Assembly: GCF_000428585.1 (NCBI RefSeq)
Contig: NZ_AUAF01000005.1
Span: 30,992-94,991 of the forward strand
DNA: 64,000 nt
DNA from: Zooshikella ganghwensis DSM 15267
GTDB taxonomy: Bacteria > Pseudomonadota > Gammaproteobacteria > Pseudomonadales > Zooshikellaceae
Direction: 5' to 3'
The position numbers and the translations under genes are program-made. Shown piece after piece: positions 57,143 to 64,000 of this stretch (positions are counted from its first letter, which is position 1; each line of letters begins with the position of its first letter). The notes under the pieces were generated by a model. That model was not told where the DNA came from. It made no database searches and saw only the letters and a list, made by a program, of their open reading frames with translations.

Positions 57143-58072
57143 TTAACCCGTTAATATTTGGATTCGTTCCATGACCGCCCCCGCTAATAAGTCGGGATTA
57201 AACTTGGCAATAAAATCATTCGCCCCCACTTTTTCCACCATGGCTTTATTAAATACACCACTCAATGATGTATGCAGCACGATATGCATATCATTAATAC
57301 GCGGATCATTCCTAATAGCAGAGGTTAACGTGTAACCATCCATTTCAGGCATTTCTATATCAGAAACAATCATAAGGAGTTCATCTGTAGGACTAGTACC
57401 ACTGTCAATCAAGTCCATAAGGTATTCTAAAGCCTCACGACCATCATTTTTGGCCACAACCTCAATGCCCAACGACTCTATACAACGTTGTACTTGTTTG
57501 CGCGCTATTGCTGAGTCATCAACAATTAATATTTTCTTATTCGCTAAGTCATCGGTTGGCTCATGACGAACAACATCCTCTGAAAGTTCTTCATTCATTG
57601 GAGAAACTTCCGCAAGAATCTTTTCAACATCAATGATCTCAACCAGCTTATCATCCACCTTAGTTACTGCGGTTAAGTAATGATCTCGCCCTGTTCCCTT
57701 GGGTGGGGGATGTATTTCTTCCCAATTCATATTGACAATGCGATCGACCATTCGCACCAAAAAGCCCTGAACTTTCATGTTGTACTCAGTAATGATCACA
57801 AAACAGTTTTCAACATCTTCCAGAGCACTTCGACCAGTTGCCATATTCATATCCAATATAGGAATTGTGCCTCCTCTGATATTGGCAACACCTCTTACAA
57901 TAGGACTGCTTTTCGGCATAATCGTCATCTTAGGGCACTGCAATACTTCCTTAACTTTAAATACATTGATGCCGTATAACTGACCACCATTCAGTCTAAA
58001 CAACAGTAATTCAAGTCGGTTCTGCCCTACCAGTTGAGTTCGCTGGTTAACACTGTCTAATACACCAGCCAT
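57143..58072 (-). CDS. cheV: chemotaxis coupling protein CheV
   Basis: 309 residues: N-terminal CheW-like domain (LELLLFRLNGGQLYGINVFK, GGTIPILDMNMA) and C-terminal receiver domain with the phosphorylation site in MIVSDIEMPEMDGYT. Couples receptors to CheA with adaptation. cheV-cheR beside flgA is the usual Pseudomonas/Vibrio arrangement. Confidence 0.95.
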   Translation of the reverse strand: MAGVLDSVNQRTQLVGQNRLELLLFRLNGGQLYGINVFKVKEVLQCPKMTIMPKSSPIVRGVANIRGGTIPILDMNMATGRSALEDVENCFVIITEYNMKVQGFLVRMVDRIVNMNWEEIHPPPKGTGRDHYLTAVTKVDDKLVEIIDVEKILAEVSPMNEELSEDVVRHEPTDDLANKKILIVDDSAIARKQVQRCIESLGIEVVAKNDGREALEYLMDLIDSGTSPTDELLMIVSDIEMPEMDGYTLTSAIRNDPRINDMHIVLHTSLSGVFNKAMVEKVGANDFIAKFNPDLLAGAVMERIQILTG

Positions 58073-58115
58073 GAAACCACTCCTACATGATTAACAAACA
58101 CTTTAAGCCTGAAAC

Positions 58116-58131
58116 CGGCATAGCAGTTGCT
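58116..58131 (+). promoter_or_regulatory. sigma-54 promoter of flgA
   Basis: CGGCATA-GCAG-TTGCT matches the RpoN consensus with GG and GC 12 bases apart, 56 bp before the flgA ATG. Confidence 0.75.
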
Positions 58132-58186
58132 TTAAATTAATAAACCGCTGCATATCTACGATTTTCACTAAGGCCTATTGCTGCTT

Positions 58187-58921
58187 ATGAACTATACAAA
58201 TAGCATAGGACAATTTAGTCTCATACGTCAGTATTTTGCATTGGGCTTGTTGCTCTACCTATATTCATATACCTGCTTAGCCAGTCCACTCAATGACCAA
58301 GTGCAACAGGCAGCCCATCGATACCTGCTAAACAAGCTGCAGCCACTACTAGCGCAATCGCCTTCAATAACCTATAAAATTCGTATTAATCCGCTGGATC
58401 AGCGATTAAGGTTAGCCTTATGCCAGGCACCTCTTTTGGTCAGCCAAAATAGACACAGTAAGTCCTATGGACGAATTACACTGGCCATTGACTGCCCAAA
58501 TATCTGGCAAGTTTATGTCACTTCAGAGGTGAGCATTTTCCGGCAAGTACTTGCCAGCAGACGTACCATTCCAAAAAAACGACAAATCACTGACGCAGAC
58601 TTAATGTGGCAGACCGTTGATATCAGCAGATTACGCCATGGCTATTTCACCGAGCAAGCGCCTGTTATCGGTAAAATAGCAACCAAAACAATTACATTAG
58701 GACAAGTGATTAGTCGTCGACATATTGACACAGCGACTATAATCACTAAAGGCACAAAAGTTGCGATAATTGCTTCAGCAGCACATTTTGCCGTTAGATC
58801 ATTTGGAATAGCACTCTCCGATGGTAAACCTGGTGAGCGAATAAAGGTGCGTAATAACAGAAGCAAACGCGTGGTCGAAGGCATCGTCAAGGATAGCAAC
58901 ACAGTACAGGTTTTGTTCTGA
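58187..58921 (+). CDS. flgA: flagellar P-ring assembly chaperone FlgA
   Basis: 244 residues from the ATG at 58187 (a TTG three codons upstream is the alternative). An export signal ends at about TCLAS; a central region and a C-terminal SAF-type segment (GQVISRRHIDTATIIT, RSFGIALSDGKPGERIKVRN) are typical of FlgA. Needed for P-ring formation in the periplasm. Divergent from cheV. Confidence 0.93.
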   Translation: MNYTNSIGQFSLIRQYFALGLLLYLYSYTCLASPLNDQVQQAAHRYLLNKLQPLLAQSPSITYKIRINPLDQRLRLALCQAPLLVSQNRHSKSYGRITLAIDCPNIWQVYVTSEVSIFRQVLASRRTIPKKRQITDADLMWQTVDISRLRHGYFTEQAPVIGKIATKTITLGQVISRRHIDTATIITKGTKVAIIASAAHFAVRSFGIALSDGKPGERIKVRNNRSKRVVEGIVKDSNTVQVLF

Positions 58922-58942
58922 ATTTTTTTGCAAAATGGCTAT

Positions 58943-58969
58943 TAAAGTAATTTCAATGATGGCCGCTAT
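58943..58969 (+). promoter_or_regulatory. sigma-28 (FliA) promoter of flgM
   Basis: TAAAGTAA, 11 bases, GCCGCTAT resembles the consensus TAAAGTTT-N11-GCCGATAA at 12 of 16 positions, 42 bp before the flgM start. Confidence 0.7.
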
Positions 58970-59010
58970 TATTCATAGTGAGTGGTCATTCTAAGGGTAA
59001 GGTAGTCATC

Positions 59011-59346
59011 ATGGTTAATGATATCAATGGTCCCAATACGTCTTCATCAGACCTAATAGGCGCCCAAAAGCGAGCCCAGCAACGGGTCAGTGGGCCCGAA
59101 AATACGTCTTTAGAGCAATCCTCCAACCAGTCCGTTGGGGAACAGGCTAGTGCCGATAAAAAGCCTGTTTCTGTGGAGCTTAGTCAACAAGCTCAGGACT
59201 TAAAGAAATTGCAGGACCAAGTTGCTCAGCAGGACGGCGTTGACTCAGAGCGTGTCCAGCAGCTTAAAGCTGATATTGCTGCAGGACGCTATCAGGTTAA
59301 TGCAGAGCAAGTTGCTAATAAGCTCATAGACTTTGAAGGGTTTTAA
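59011..59346 (+). CDS. flgM: anti-sigma-28 factor FlgM
   Basis: 111 residues from the ATG at 59011, which has AAGG 8 bases upstream; a GTG 33 bases earlier lies inside the leader. Starts MVNDINGPNTSSS and ends with the C-terminal sigma-binding region (VQQLKADIAAGRYQVNAEQV). Holds FliA inactive until the hook is complete. Expressed with flgN. Confidence 0.9.
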   Translation: MVNDINGPNTSSSDLIGAQKRAQQRVSGPENTSLEQSSNQSVGEQASADKKPVSVELSQQAQDLKKLQDQVAQQDGVDSERVQQLKADIAAGRYQVNAEQVANKLIDFEGF

Positions 59347-59371
59347 CCTCACGTTAAGCTAGACAACTGGA

Positions 59372-59872
59372 ATGACCATTATGCCCACTACCCACTCACT
59401 CAAACAGTTTGAAACATTACTACTTGCAGACTTACAGCTTTTTGACCATTTAATTTTAACCCTCAAGGCTGAACGTCAAGCACTAAAAGAGCGTGATTAT
59501 TCCAACCTTGAGGCTCACATTAGTCGAAAGCAGTCATATCTAACATCCATTAGCCAAAATGCAAATCAACGATCCAAGTTATTTGCTTCGCTCGGCTTAA
59601 TCCCAGATGCCACGGGTTTTCAGCAACTCCTCACCTTTTGTGATAAAGCCCAAAAAGAGCACCTGGAGTCACTTTGGAATGCTTTACAAAGTAAGTTGAA
59701 AGAAAGCAAACACTGCAATGAAACCAATCACCGAATCATTAGCCGTACACAGTTGGTAGTGGAACGTTTTCTCCGTATTTATCGAGGCCAGCCTTTAACG
59801 CAAAAAGCGCTATATGCCAAGCAAGGGCAAACGATTAATGATGCAACTGGAAGGTTAATTGGTACTGCTTAG
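59372..59872 (+). CDS. flgN: flagellar export chaperone FlgN
   Basis: 166 residues, mostly helical, with LILTLKAERQALKERDYSNL and the FlgN-like AHISRKQSYLTSI. Chaperone for FlgK and FlgL. 25 bp after flgM. Two ATGs close together; the second (59381) is equally possible. Confidence 0.85.
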   Translation: MTIMPTTHSLKQFETLLLADLQLFDHLILTLKAERQALKERDYSNLEAHISRKQSYLTSISQNANQRSKLFASLGLIPDATGFQQLLTFCDKAQKEHLESLWNALQSKLKESKHCNETNHRIISRTQLVVERFLRIYRGQPLTQKALYAKQGQTINDATGRLIGTA

Positions 59873-59904
59873 GGTCTGTTAACATTTTAGAGATAGATAC
59901 TTGG

Positions 59905-59926
59905 GAGCTGGCTTATTCACCAGCTC
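59905..59926 (+). terminator. hairpin after flgN
   Basis: GAGCTGG (59905-59911), loop of 8, CCAGCTC (59920-59926), followed by a short T-rich TAGTTTAT. Probable terminator of flgAMN. Confidence 0.55.
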
Positions 59927-60148
59927 TAGTTTATACCTACCACTGATCAATTCCTGCCAGTCGTTCATAAATTATGACCGAGATATATTTATTTATGAGC
60001 ATCTCTAAAAATGCACTTTTTTAGGGATACCTTTATAATTAAGCCATGAGAAATAAGTAACCTGTTAATCAACGATATAAAAAAGAAATACTTTTAGTTT
60101 ACTTTAAAACTTATTTTAATAATTAAAATATTCAGGGATGTGGGTGGT

Positions 60149-60922
60149 ATGATCAGTTTTTCAGATTGGGATTCAAGTGAGAAGTATCAAGTCCTACAAA
60201 CACCTCAAGAAATATATCGTCAACTACTTGCAATCTGTGAAAGTAAGAAACGAGTTCGCCTTGATTTCCCATCAGAAAACAGCACATTTTCTGCAACAAT
60301 CACTGCAGTTAATGATGATGCGTGTCACTTTACGTTGTCTGATATTACACCTGCTCATGGTGAAGGCCTGATAAAAAAGAATATGTCATTTAATTTACAA
60401 TGTATTTATCAGGGTATTGAGGTCATCTGTCAAAAATTATCGGCTTTATCTTCCTCGATTATGGCAGACACTACAACAGCCGCCCCCCATGATGTAATTA
60501 TTCCATTTCCTGAAAGGGTCCGCTATTTACAACGACGTAGTGCTTACCGTGCTGTCATTCCCGCTCACACATTTATACGCGTAACCCTTATCGCTCAACA
60601 ACCGAAACCCACTTTTTTAAGTGGTCAATTACTGGACTTATCAATAACGGGCTGCCAACTACAACTGATAACAACACCTGCTGAACATCCAGCACTTGCC
60701 GTCGGTGATATATTCGATCATGTACAATTTATTACCCCAACAGATCACCCCATTGATTGTCAGGGAGAAATTCGGCAAGTCAGCATTAAAGATCAACAGC
60801 ATATTAATATCGGCATAATGTTTTTACAGCTATCCGGTCTTAATCAGCGTTATCTACAACTTTATGTCAATCAATTACAGCGCTGGGCTAATCGCGAAGA
60901 TGAAATCGTTCCAGACGCTTAA
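60149..60922 (+). CDS. ycgR: YcgR-type PilZ flagellar brake protein
   Basis: 257 residues from the ATG at 60149 (AGGGA ten bases upstream). N-terminal YcgR domain, then a PilZ domain with RxxxR in QRRSAYRA and LLDLSITGCQL (the D-x-S-x-x-G c-di-GMP site). Such proteins slow the flagellar motor when c-di-GMP is high. Same place, after flgN, as in Pseudomonas. Its 3' end overlaps the convergent gene by 35 bp. Confidence 0.88.
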   Translation: MISFSDWDSSEKYQVLQTPQEIYRQLLAICESKKRVRLDFPSENSTFSATITAVNDDACHFTLSDITPAHGEGLIKKNMSFNLQCIYQGIEVICQKLSALSSSIMADTTTAAPHDVIIPFPERVRYLQRRSAYRAVIPAHTFIRVTLIAQQPKPTFLSGQLLDLSITGCQLQLITTPAEHPALAVGDIFDHVQFITPTDHPIDCQGEIRQVSIKDQQHINIGIMFLQLSGLNQRYLQLYVNQLQRWANREDEIVPDA

Positions 60923-61505
60923 CATCAGCAGGCACATCAACATCCCATAACTCAGGCAATAACTGGTAAGACACTTGTAAACGGTTTAACTTAACCAATG
61001 TATTACTAAGTAGCTGAGGAGTACTCCAGGGCATATTAAAGAAGAGTTCGGGAATAAAGCGGCTTAAACCAAGTAATACGTAACCACCATCTGCCGCAGG
61101 GCCAATTACCGCGTCACTCTTATGCTCTAACGCACTAAACGCTCGTAAAATATAGTCTGAAGTAAGGACAGGGCAATCACTGCCAATAATTAAAACATGA
61201 TTCGCCTGGGTTAGGTTTAACTTTAATGCATTTGCCAAACGTTCGCCTAAGTCATTCCCCTGTTGTAAACATAGTGGCCATTGCTCAGAATAATAACGAC
61301 TGAGCTTATCAGATGCTATTAATGGTTCTGTCAGGCAAAGTTGAACTTTAATGGATACTGGTAGCTGTTGCATCATCATCAATGTTCGATCTAGCAACCA
61401 TTGATGAACCGATAATGCTCTCTGTTCTCCTAGTGCAGGAATCAAGCGAGTTTTCACTGCACCCGCTCGAGGTGGTTTGGTAAATAATATAACCAGTTGT
61501 TGCAT
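60888..61505 (-). CDS. DUF2064/TIGR04282 glycosyltransferase-like protein
   Basis: 205 residues with LVILFTKPPRAGAVKTRLIP, HVLIIGSDCPVL and IGPAADGGYVLLGL: a nucleotidyltransferase/GT-A-like family, usually next to TIGR04283 (the neighbour here). The pair is thought to act in a conserved but undefined sugar pathway. Convergent with ycgR, overlapping 35 bp; the two genes are 8 bp apart. Confidence 0.85.
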   Translation of the reverse strand: MQQLVILFTKPPRAGAVKTRLIPALGEQRALSVHQWLLDRTLMMMQQLPVSIKVQLCLTEPLIASDKLSRYYSEQWPLCLQQGNDLGERLANALKLNLTQANHVLIIGSDCPVLTSDYILRAFSALEHKSDAVIGPAADGGYVLLGLSRFIPELFFNMPWSTPQLLSNTLVKLNRLQVSYQLLPELWDVDVPADVKRLERFHLRD

Positions 61506-61513
61506 ATTAATCG

Positions 61514-62260
61514 TTAATGCTCATTATTATGGGAAATATTATTTTTGGTTGAGTAATCACTGATTTTTATATCATGACTGTCTCTAATATAATATTTTCG
61601 CCACAGCTTTTCTGGCGCAACACCAAAATAAAAACAACACCGAATCCACCACATTAATAACACCGTGCGAAAAATACCATCCTGCTCCCAGCGTCGGCTG
61701 GAGGTAGTCACTGGGCTATGAATACAGACAGGTTTACTTTGTTGTCGTAGACGATTGCATAAATCGATATCTTCCATAAGCGGAATAGCCAAGAAACCAC
61801 CGATGGCTTCAAAAAAATCCCGCCTGACAAAAATAGCCTGATCACCTGTTGCAATACCTGTGAGTTGCGAACGCTTATTCATCATGAAAGCAATACAATG
61901 AAGAAGCCAATGTTGTCCAGAAAGACGAACATCAAAACGCCCCCAATCATTTTTACTGCAACTGAAGACCTGCTTAATCAGCTCATCAGCAAGATCAGGC
62001 AAGACTGTATCTGCATGTAAAAACAATAATACATCACCTGTTGCCAACTCAGCGCCATACTGCATCTGTATTGCTCGCCCAGGTGCACAAGAAGTTAAAC
62101 AGTCCACCATCGATCTCGCATAATCTACTGTTTTATCCTGGCTCCCACCATCAATCAAAATAACTTCATGCCCTCGATGACGTAAAGGCTGTAAAGCTCT
62201 TAGGAATGGTTGAATTCCTTTTGCTTCGTTTAATGTAGGTACAATAATTGATAATTTCAC
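61514..62260 (-). CDS. TIGR04283 family glycosyltransferase
   Basis: 248 residues from a GTG at 62260 (AGGG ten bases upstream); an earlier GTG at 62278 has a ribosome binding site too close. GT-A family 2: LSIIVPTLNEAKGIQPFLRA, EVILIDGGSQDKT, LFLHADTVLP (DxD-like), IPLMEDIDLCNRL. Function unknown. Ends in an unusually polar, Asn/His-rich tail. Confidence 0.88.
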   Translation of the reverse strand: MKLSIIVPTLNEAKGIQPFLRALQPLRHRGHEVILIDGGSQDKTVDYARSMVDCLTSCAPGRAIQMQYGAELATGDVLLFLHADTVLPDLADELIKQVFSCSKNDWGRFDVRLSGQHWLLHCIAFMMNKRSQLTGIATGDQAIFVRRDFFEAIGGFLAIPLMEDIDLCNRLRQQSKPVCIHSPVTTSSRRWEQDGIFRTVLLMWWIRCCFYFGVAPEKLWRKYYIRDSHDIKISDYSTKNNISHNNEH

Positions 62261-62510
62261 TTGTACACACCCTACCACTTTCCTTGGAGATGTCTTATTT
62301 CAATATATCACTCACATAACACTCGCATTGCTTCACCCTAAACGGTATGCCTTTTGTTAAAGACATGGCTCTAGCCAGGGTGCAAAACATATCAACTATA
62401 GAGACCGAGTAGAGCAACGAATAATTGCACAGTGATGTGACTGCAAAGGACACCTTTAAGCATTTTTAGATTAAAACAGTGGTATATTGCAGATCATTAA
62501 ATGAGAAGAG
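62261..62510. other. promoter region of the glycosyltransferase pair and 3' flank of tRNA-Arg
   Basis: About 250 bp with the tRNA just beyond; nothing else recognised. Confidence 0.4.
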
Positions 62511-62584
62511 CGTCCCTGAGAGGAATCGAACCTCCGACCTAGCGCTTAGGAGGCGCTTGCTCTATCCTACTGAGCTACAGGGAC
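62511..62584 (-). tRNA. tRNA-Arg, anticodon CCU
   Basis: Minus strand folds as a cloverleaf: acceptor GTCCCTG/CAGGGAC with discriminator G, D arm GCTC/GAGC, anticodon stem AGCGC/GCGCT with loop CTCCTAA, so anticodon CCT (reads AGG), variable AGGTC, T arm GGAGG-TTCGATT-CCTCT. CCA is not encoded. 74 nt. Confidence 0.95.
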
Positions 62585-62716
62585 TTAAAGCCTTTGAAGA
62601 GGCCCAATGATACAAACTCACCAGCTAAATGCAACTTTTCTTGCGGTGTAAAAATCAAGCACTCATTTTGCACTTAATATGGCAAGCTACTTTACCCAGA
62701 ACGGGCATGATATATC

Positions 62717-63589
62717 TTATTTTTTTGGCATTGGCCCAACCCAAAGTGCTGGGTCAACGCGGGTTGTAAACCAGTTCATACGCCAATCTAAATGAGGTCC
62801 AGTTACTCGACCAGTTGCGCCTACCTTAGCAATAACATCCCCTTGCTTAACTTTAGTTCCAACGTTAACCAACACTTTACTAAGGTGTAAAAAGCTTGAG
62901 AAAACCCCATGCCCATGGTCAATAATCAGTGTTCCGCCAGAGAAGTATAAGTCAGGTTCAGCCAATACAACAGTACCACCAGCAGGCGCAACCACCTTAG
63001 CACCAACAGGTGCAGCAACATCAACACCAAAGTGTGGACGGCGTGGCTCTCCATTAAAAACCCGCTGGCTGCCATAAACACCACTAATACGTCCCGTGAG
63101 TGGCCAAATAAAGGGCTGCGCAAAATAAGAATAATCAGTTTCCACTGCTCTTGAATTTGCGACCAGTTTACTTTCTCTTCTTATTCGTTTGAGAAAAGAC
63201 TCAGGAGGCGTTACCATTTTTTGTGGCACCCCCTTAATACGCTGGATATTATACTTGCGTTTTTTTAACTTAAGTTTATGAGATTGTGGCTTACCATCAG
63301 GGCTTATAACAATAAACTGCTGATCCAATACAGCATCACGCCCAAAACCAATGACAAAATACCCCCCATCATTCACAGAGATCAGCTTTTCCTGGTATTT
63401 AACCTGACTGCCTTGCGTCACTTTTCCCAATAATAAGCTACCTTGTGTCCTATCTCCCTGTAGTGAAAGCAATTTGGCATGTGTTGCAGAAAGTGGCAAG
63501 AATAGCGACAATAGTAGGATAGTTTTGAAAAAGCCTGTAGAACCCATAGACTTTTTTTGGGGACGCTGAAGTGACACAGGAAAACTCAT
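62717..63589 (-). CDS. M23-family peptidase (lysostaphin-like) exported protein
   Basis: 290 residues. Export signal near TGFFKTILLLSLFLPLSATHA; a basic linker; then an M23 domain with zinc ligands in RPHFGVDVAAP (HxxxD) and HGHGVFSSFLHL, and PHLDWRMNW. Hydrolyses peptide crosslinks of peptidoglycan. A second start 14 codons later would give a shorter N-terminus. Confidence 0.9.
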   Translation of the reverse strand: MSFPVSLQRPQKKSMGSTGFFKTILLLSLFLPLSATHAKLLSLQGDRTQGSLLLGKVTQGSQVKYQEKLISVNDGGYFVIGFGRDAVLDQQFIVISPDGKPQSHKLKLKKRKYNIQRIKGVPQKMVTPPESFLKRIRRESKLVANSRAVETDYSYFAQPFIWPLTGRISGVYGSQRVFNGEPRRPHFGVDVAAPVGAKVVAPAGGTVVLAEPDLYFSGGTLIIDHGHGVFSSFLHLSKVLVNVGTKVKQGDVIAKVGATGRVTGPHLDWRMNWFTTRVDPALWVGPMPKK

Positions 63590-63711
63590 AATTTGACCGT
63601 CAAATAAGACACTAGTAGTTAAGCCAGAGTGGTTAATAACTCACTGTGGCATGGCACTTTTTATATTGCAACCATCATTTTGATGAAACTGCTCACAGTA
63701 CAGTTAAATTA
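63590..63711. other. spacer before IS200/IS605-type element
   Basis: Short region, no gene. The insertion boundary probably lies at its right side. Confidence 0.3.
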
Positions 63712-63781
63712 CCACCGGCAAAGCCGGTGGCTTATACGGGTGAGCCCCTCAAAGGGGCTATATATGAGTCGCTAAAGCGAC
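63712..63781. repeat. hairpin cluster at the end of an IS200/IS605-type element
   Basis: CCACCGGC (63712-63719)/GCCGGTGG (63723-63730); AGCCCCT (63743-63749)/AGGGGCT (63753-63759); GTCGCT (63768-63773)/AGCGAC (63776-63781). These subterminal palindromes follow the transposase on its strand, as expected for the end recognised by Y1 transposases. Confidence 0.6.
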
Positions 63782-64000
63782 AAGTTCATCTGGTCAAAAT
63801 ATTTATCCCTACTATCTTGATTTCGAATATATTCCCTCACCAGCTTTTCATCCAAACCAACCGTTGATACAAAGTAGCCCCTCGCCCAAAATCTCTCTCC
63901 TTTAAAATTTCTTACTTTGTTTCCATACTGCCTGGCTATTAATATGGCACTCTTACCCTTGATATATCCTACCACTTTTGACACAGCATATTTTGGTGGA
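63772..64000 (-). mobile_element. tnpA: IS200/IS605-type transposase TnpA (partial, N-terminus outside window)
   Basis: The frame continues past the right edge (reading PPKYAVSKVVGYIKGKSAI...). It contains the TnpA phrases KVVGYIKGKSAI, ERFWARGYFVSTVG and VREYIRNQDSRD, with the C-terminal YI..Q region. Y1 transposases act on single-stranded DNA. The hairpins just downstream are the element end; the catalytic Tyr is in the VREYIRNQ area and the HUH is beyond the edge. Confidence 0.85.

Noticed and set aside
1..64000. CRISPR array, prophage or defence island
   Set aside because: No regularly spaced direct repeats, no cas, restriction or phage structural genes were found by reading both strands.

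Overview
The window looks like a chromosomal segment of a motile, facultatively anaerobic or microaerophilic marine gammaproteobacterium. The gene order hemN-anr-apt next to ccoNOQP-ccoGHIS, and flgBCDEFGHIJKL with cheV, cheR, flgA, flgM, flgN and a ycgR-like gene, closely follows the Pseudomonas arrangement. The base composition is lower in GC, and TorR/TorS-type signalling and small TATACCC-ended repeats are present. An Oceanospirillales-type host is my inference from this mix; the window holds no rRNA or other marker that proves it.

Layout. 1-216 is the edge of an alpha/beta hydrolase gene. 217-12783 is a respiratory block: cbb3 cytochrome oxidase (ccoNOQP), its assembly and copper-supply genes (ccoG, ccoH, ccoI, ccoS, and a SafE-like membrane protein), oxygen-independent haem synthesis (hemN), the oxygen sensor Anr, and apt. 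Perfect or near-perfect Anr/FNR boxes lie before hemN and far upstream of ccoN. 12784-28883 is mixed housekeeping: a phage-lysozyme-like protein, glycerate kinase, a DksA-like protein, ttcA, a DUF547 protein, a Yip1-like membrane protein, SprT, an iron-sulfur photolyase/cryptochrome, a YecA/YgfB-like protein, a PstS-OmpA fusion, a cyclophilin, a solute-binding protein, 4.5S RNA, a patatin and a DegQ/MucD protease. 28884-33250 is the most accessory-looking part: two lipoproteins (one a lytic transglycosylase), a solute-binding protein, an orphan secreted protein, and at least three non-autonomous repeat elements. 33270-37203 encodes a TorS/TorR-like phosphorelay. 37951-41135 is an acyltransferase followed by an overlapping glutamate-cysteine-ligase-like and aspartoacylase-like pair.

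41173-60922 is flagellar: a methyltransferase and a sugar aminotransferase (possibly for flagellin glycosylation), flgL to flgB, cheR and cheV on the minus strand, and flgA, flgM, flgN and a PilZ flagellar brake on the plus strand. I can read sigma-54 promoters before flgB, flgF and flgA, and a sigma-28 promoter before flgM, so the usual flagellar hierarchy appears wired in. 60888-64000 has two small glycosyltransferase-family genes, tRNA-Arg(CCU), an M23 peptidase and the 3' part of an IS200/IS605 element running off the window.

No CRISPR array, prophage or obvious defence island was found. The best candidates for something undescribed are the lipoprotein/transglycosylase pair that shares a domain, the GCS2-aspartoacylase module, the patatin with its orphan neighbour, and the nested TATACCC repeat family.
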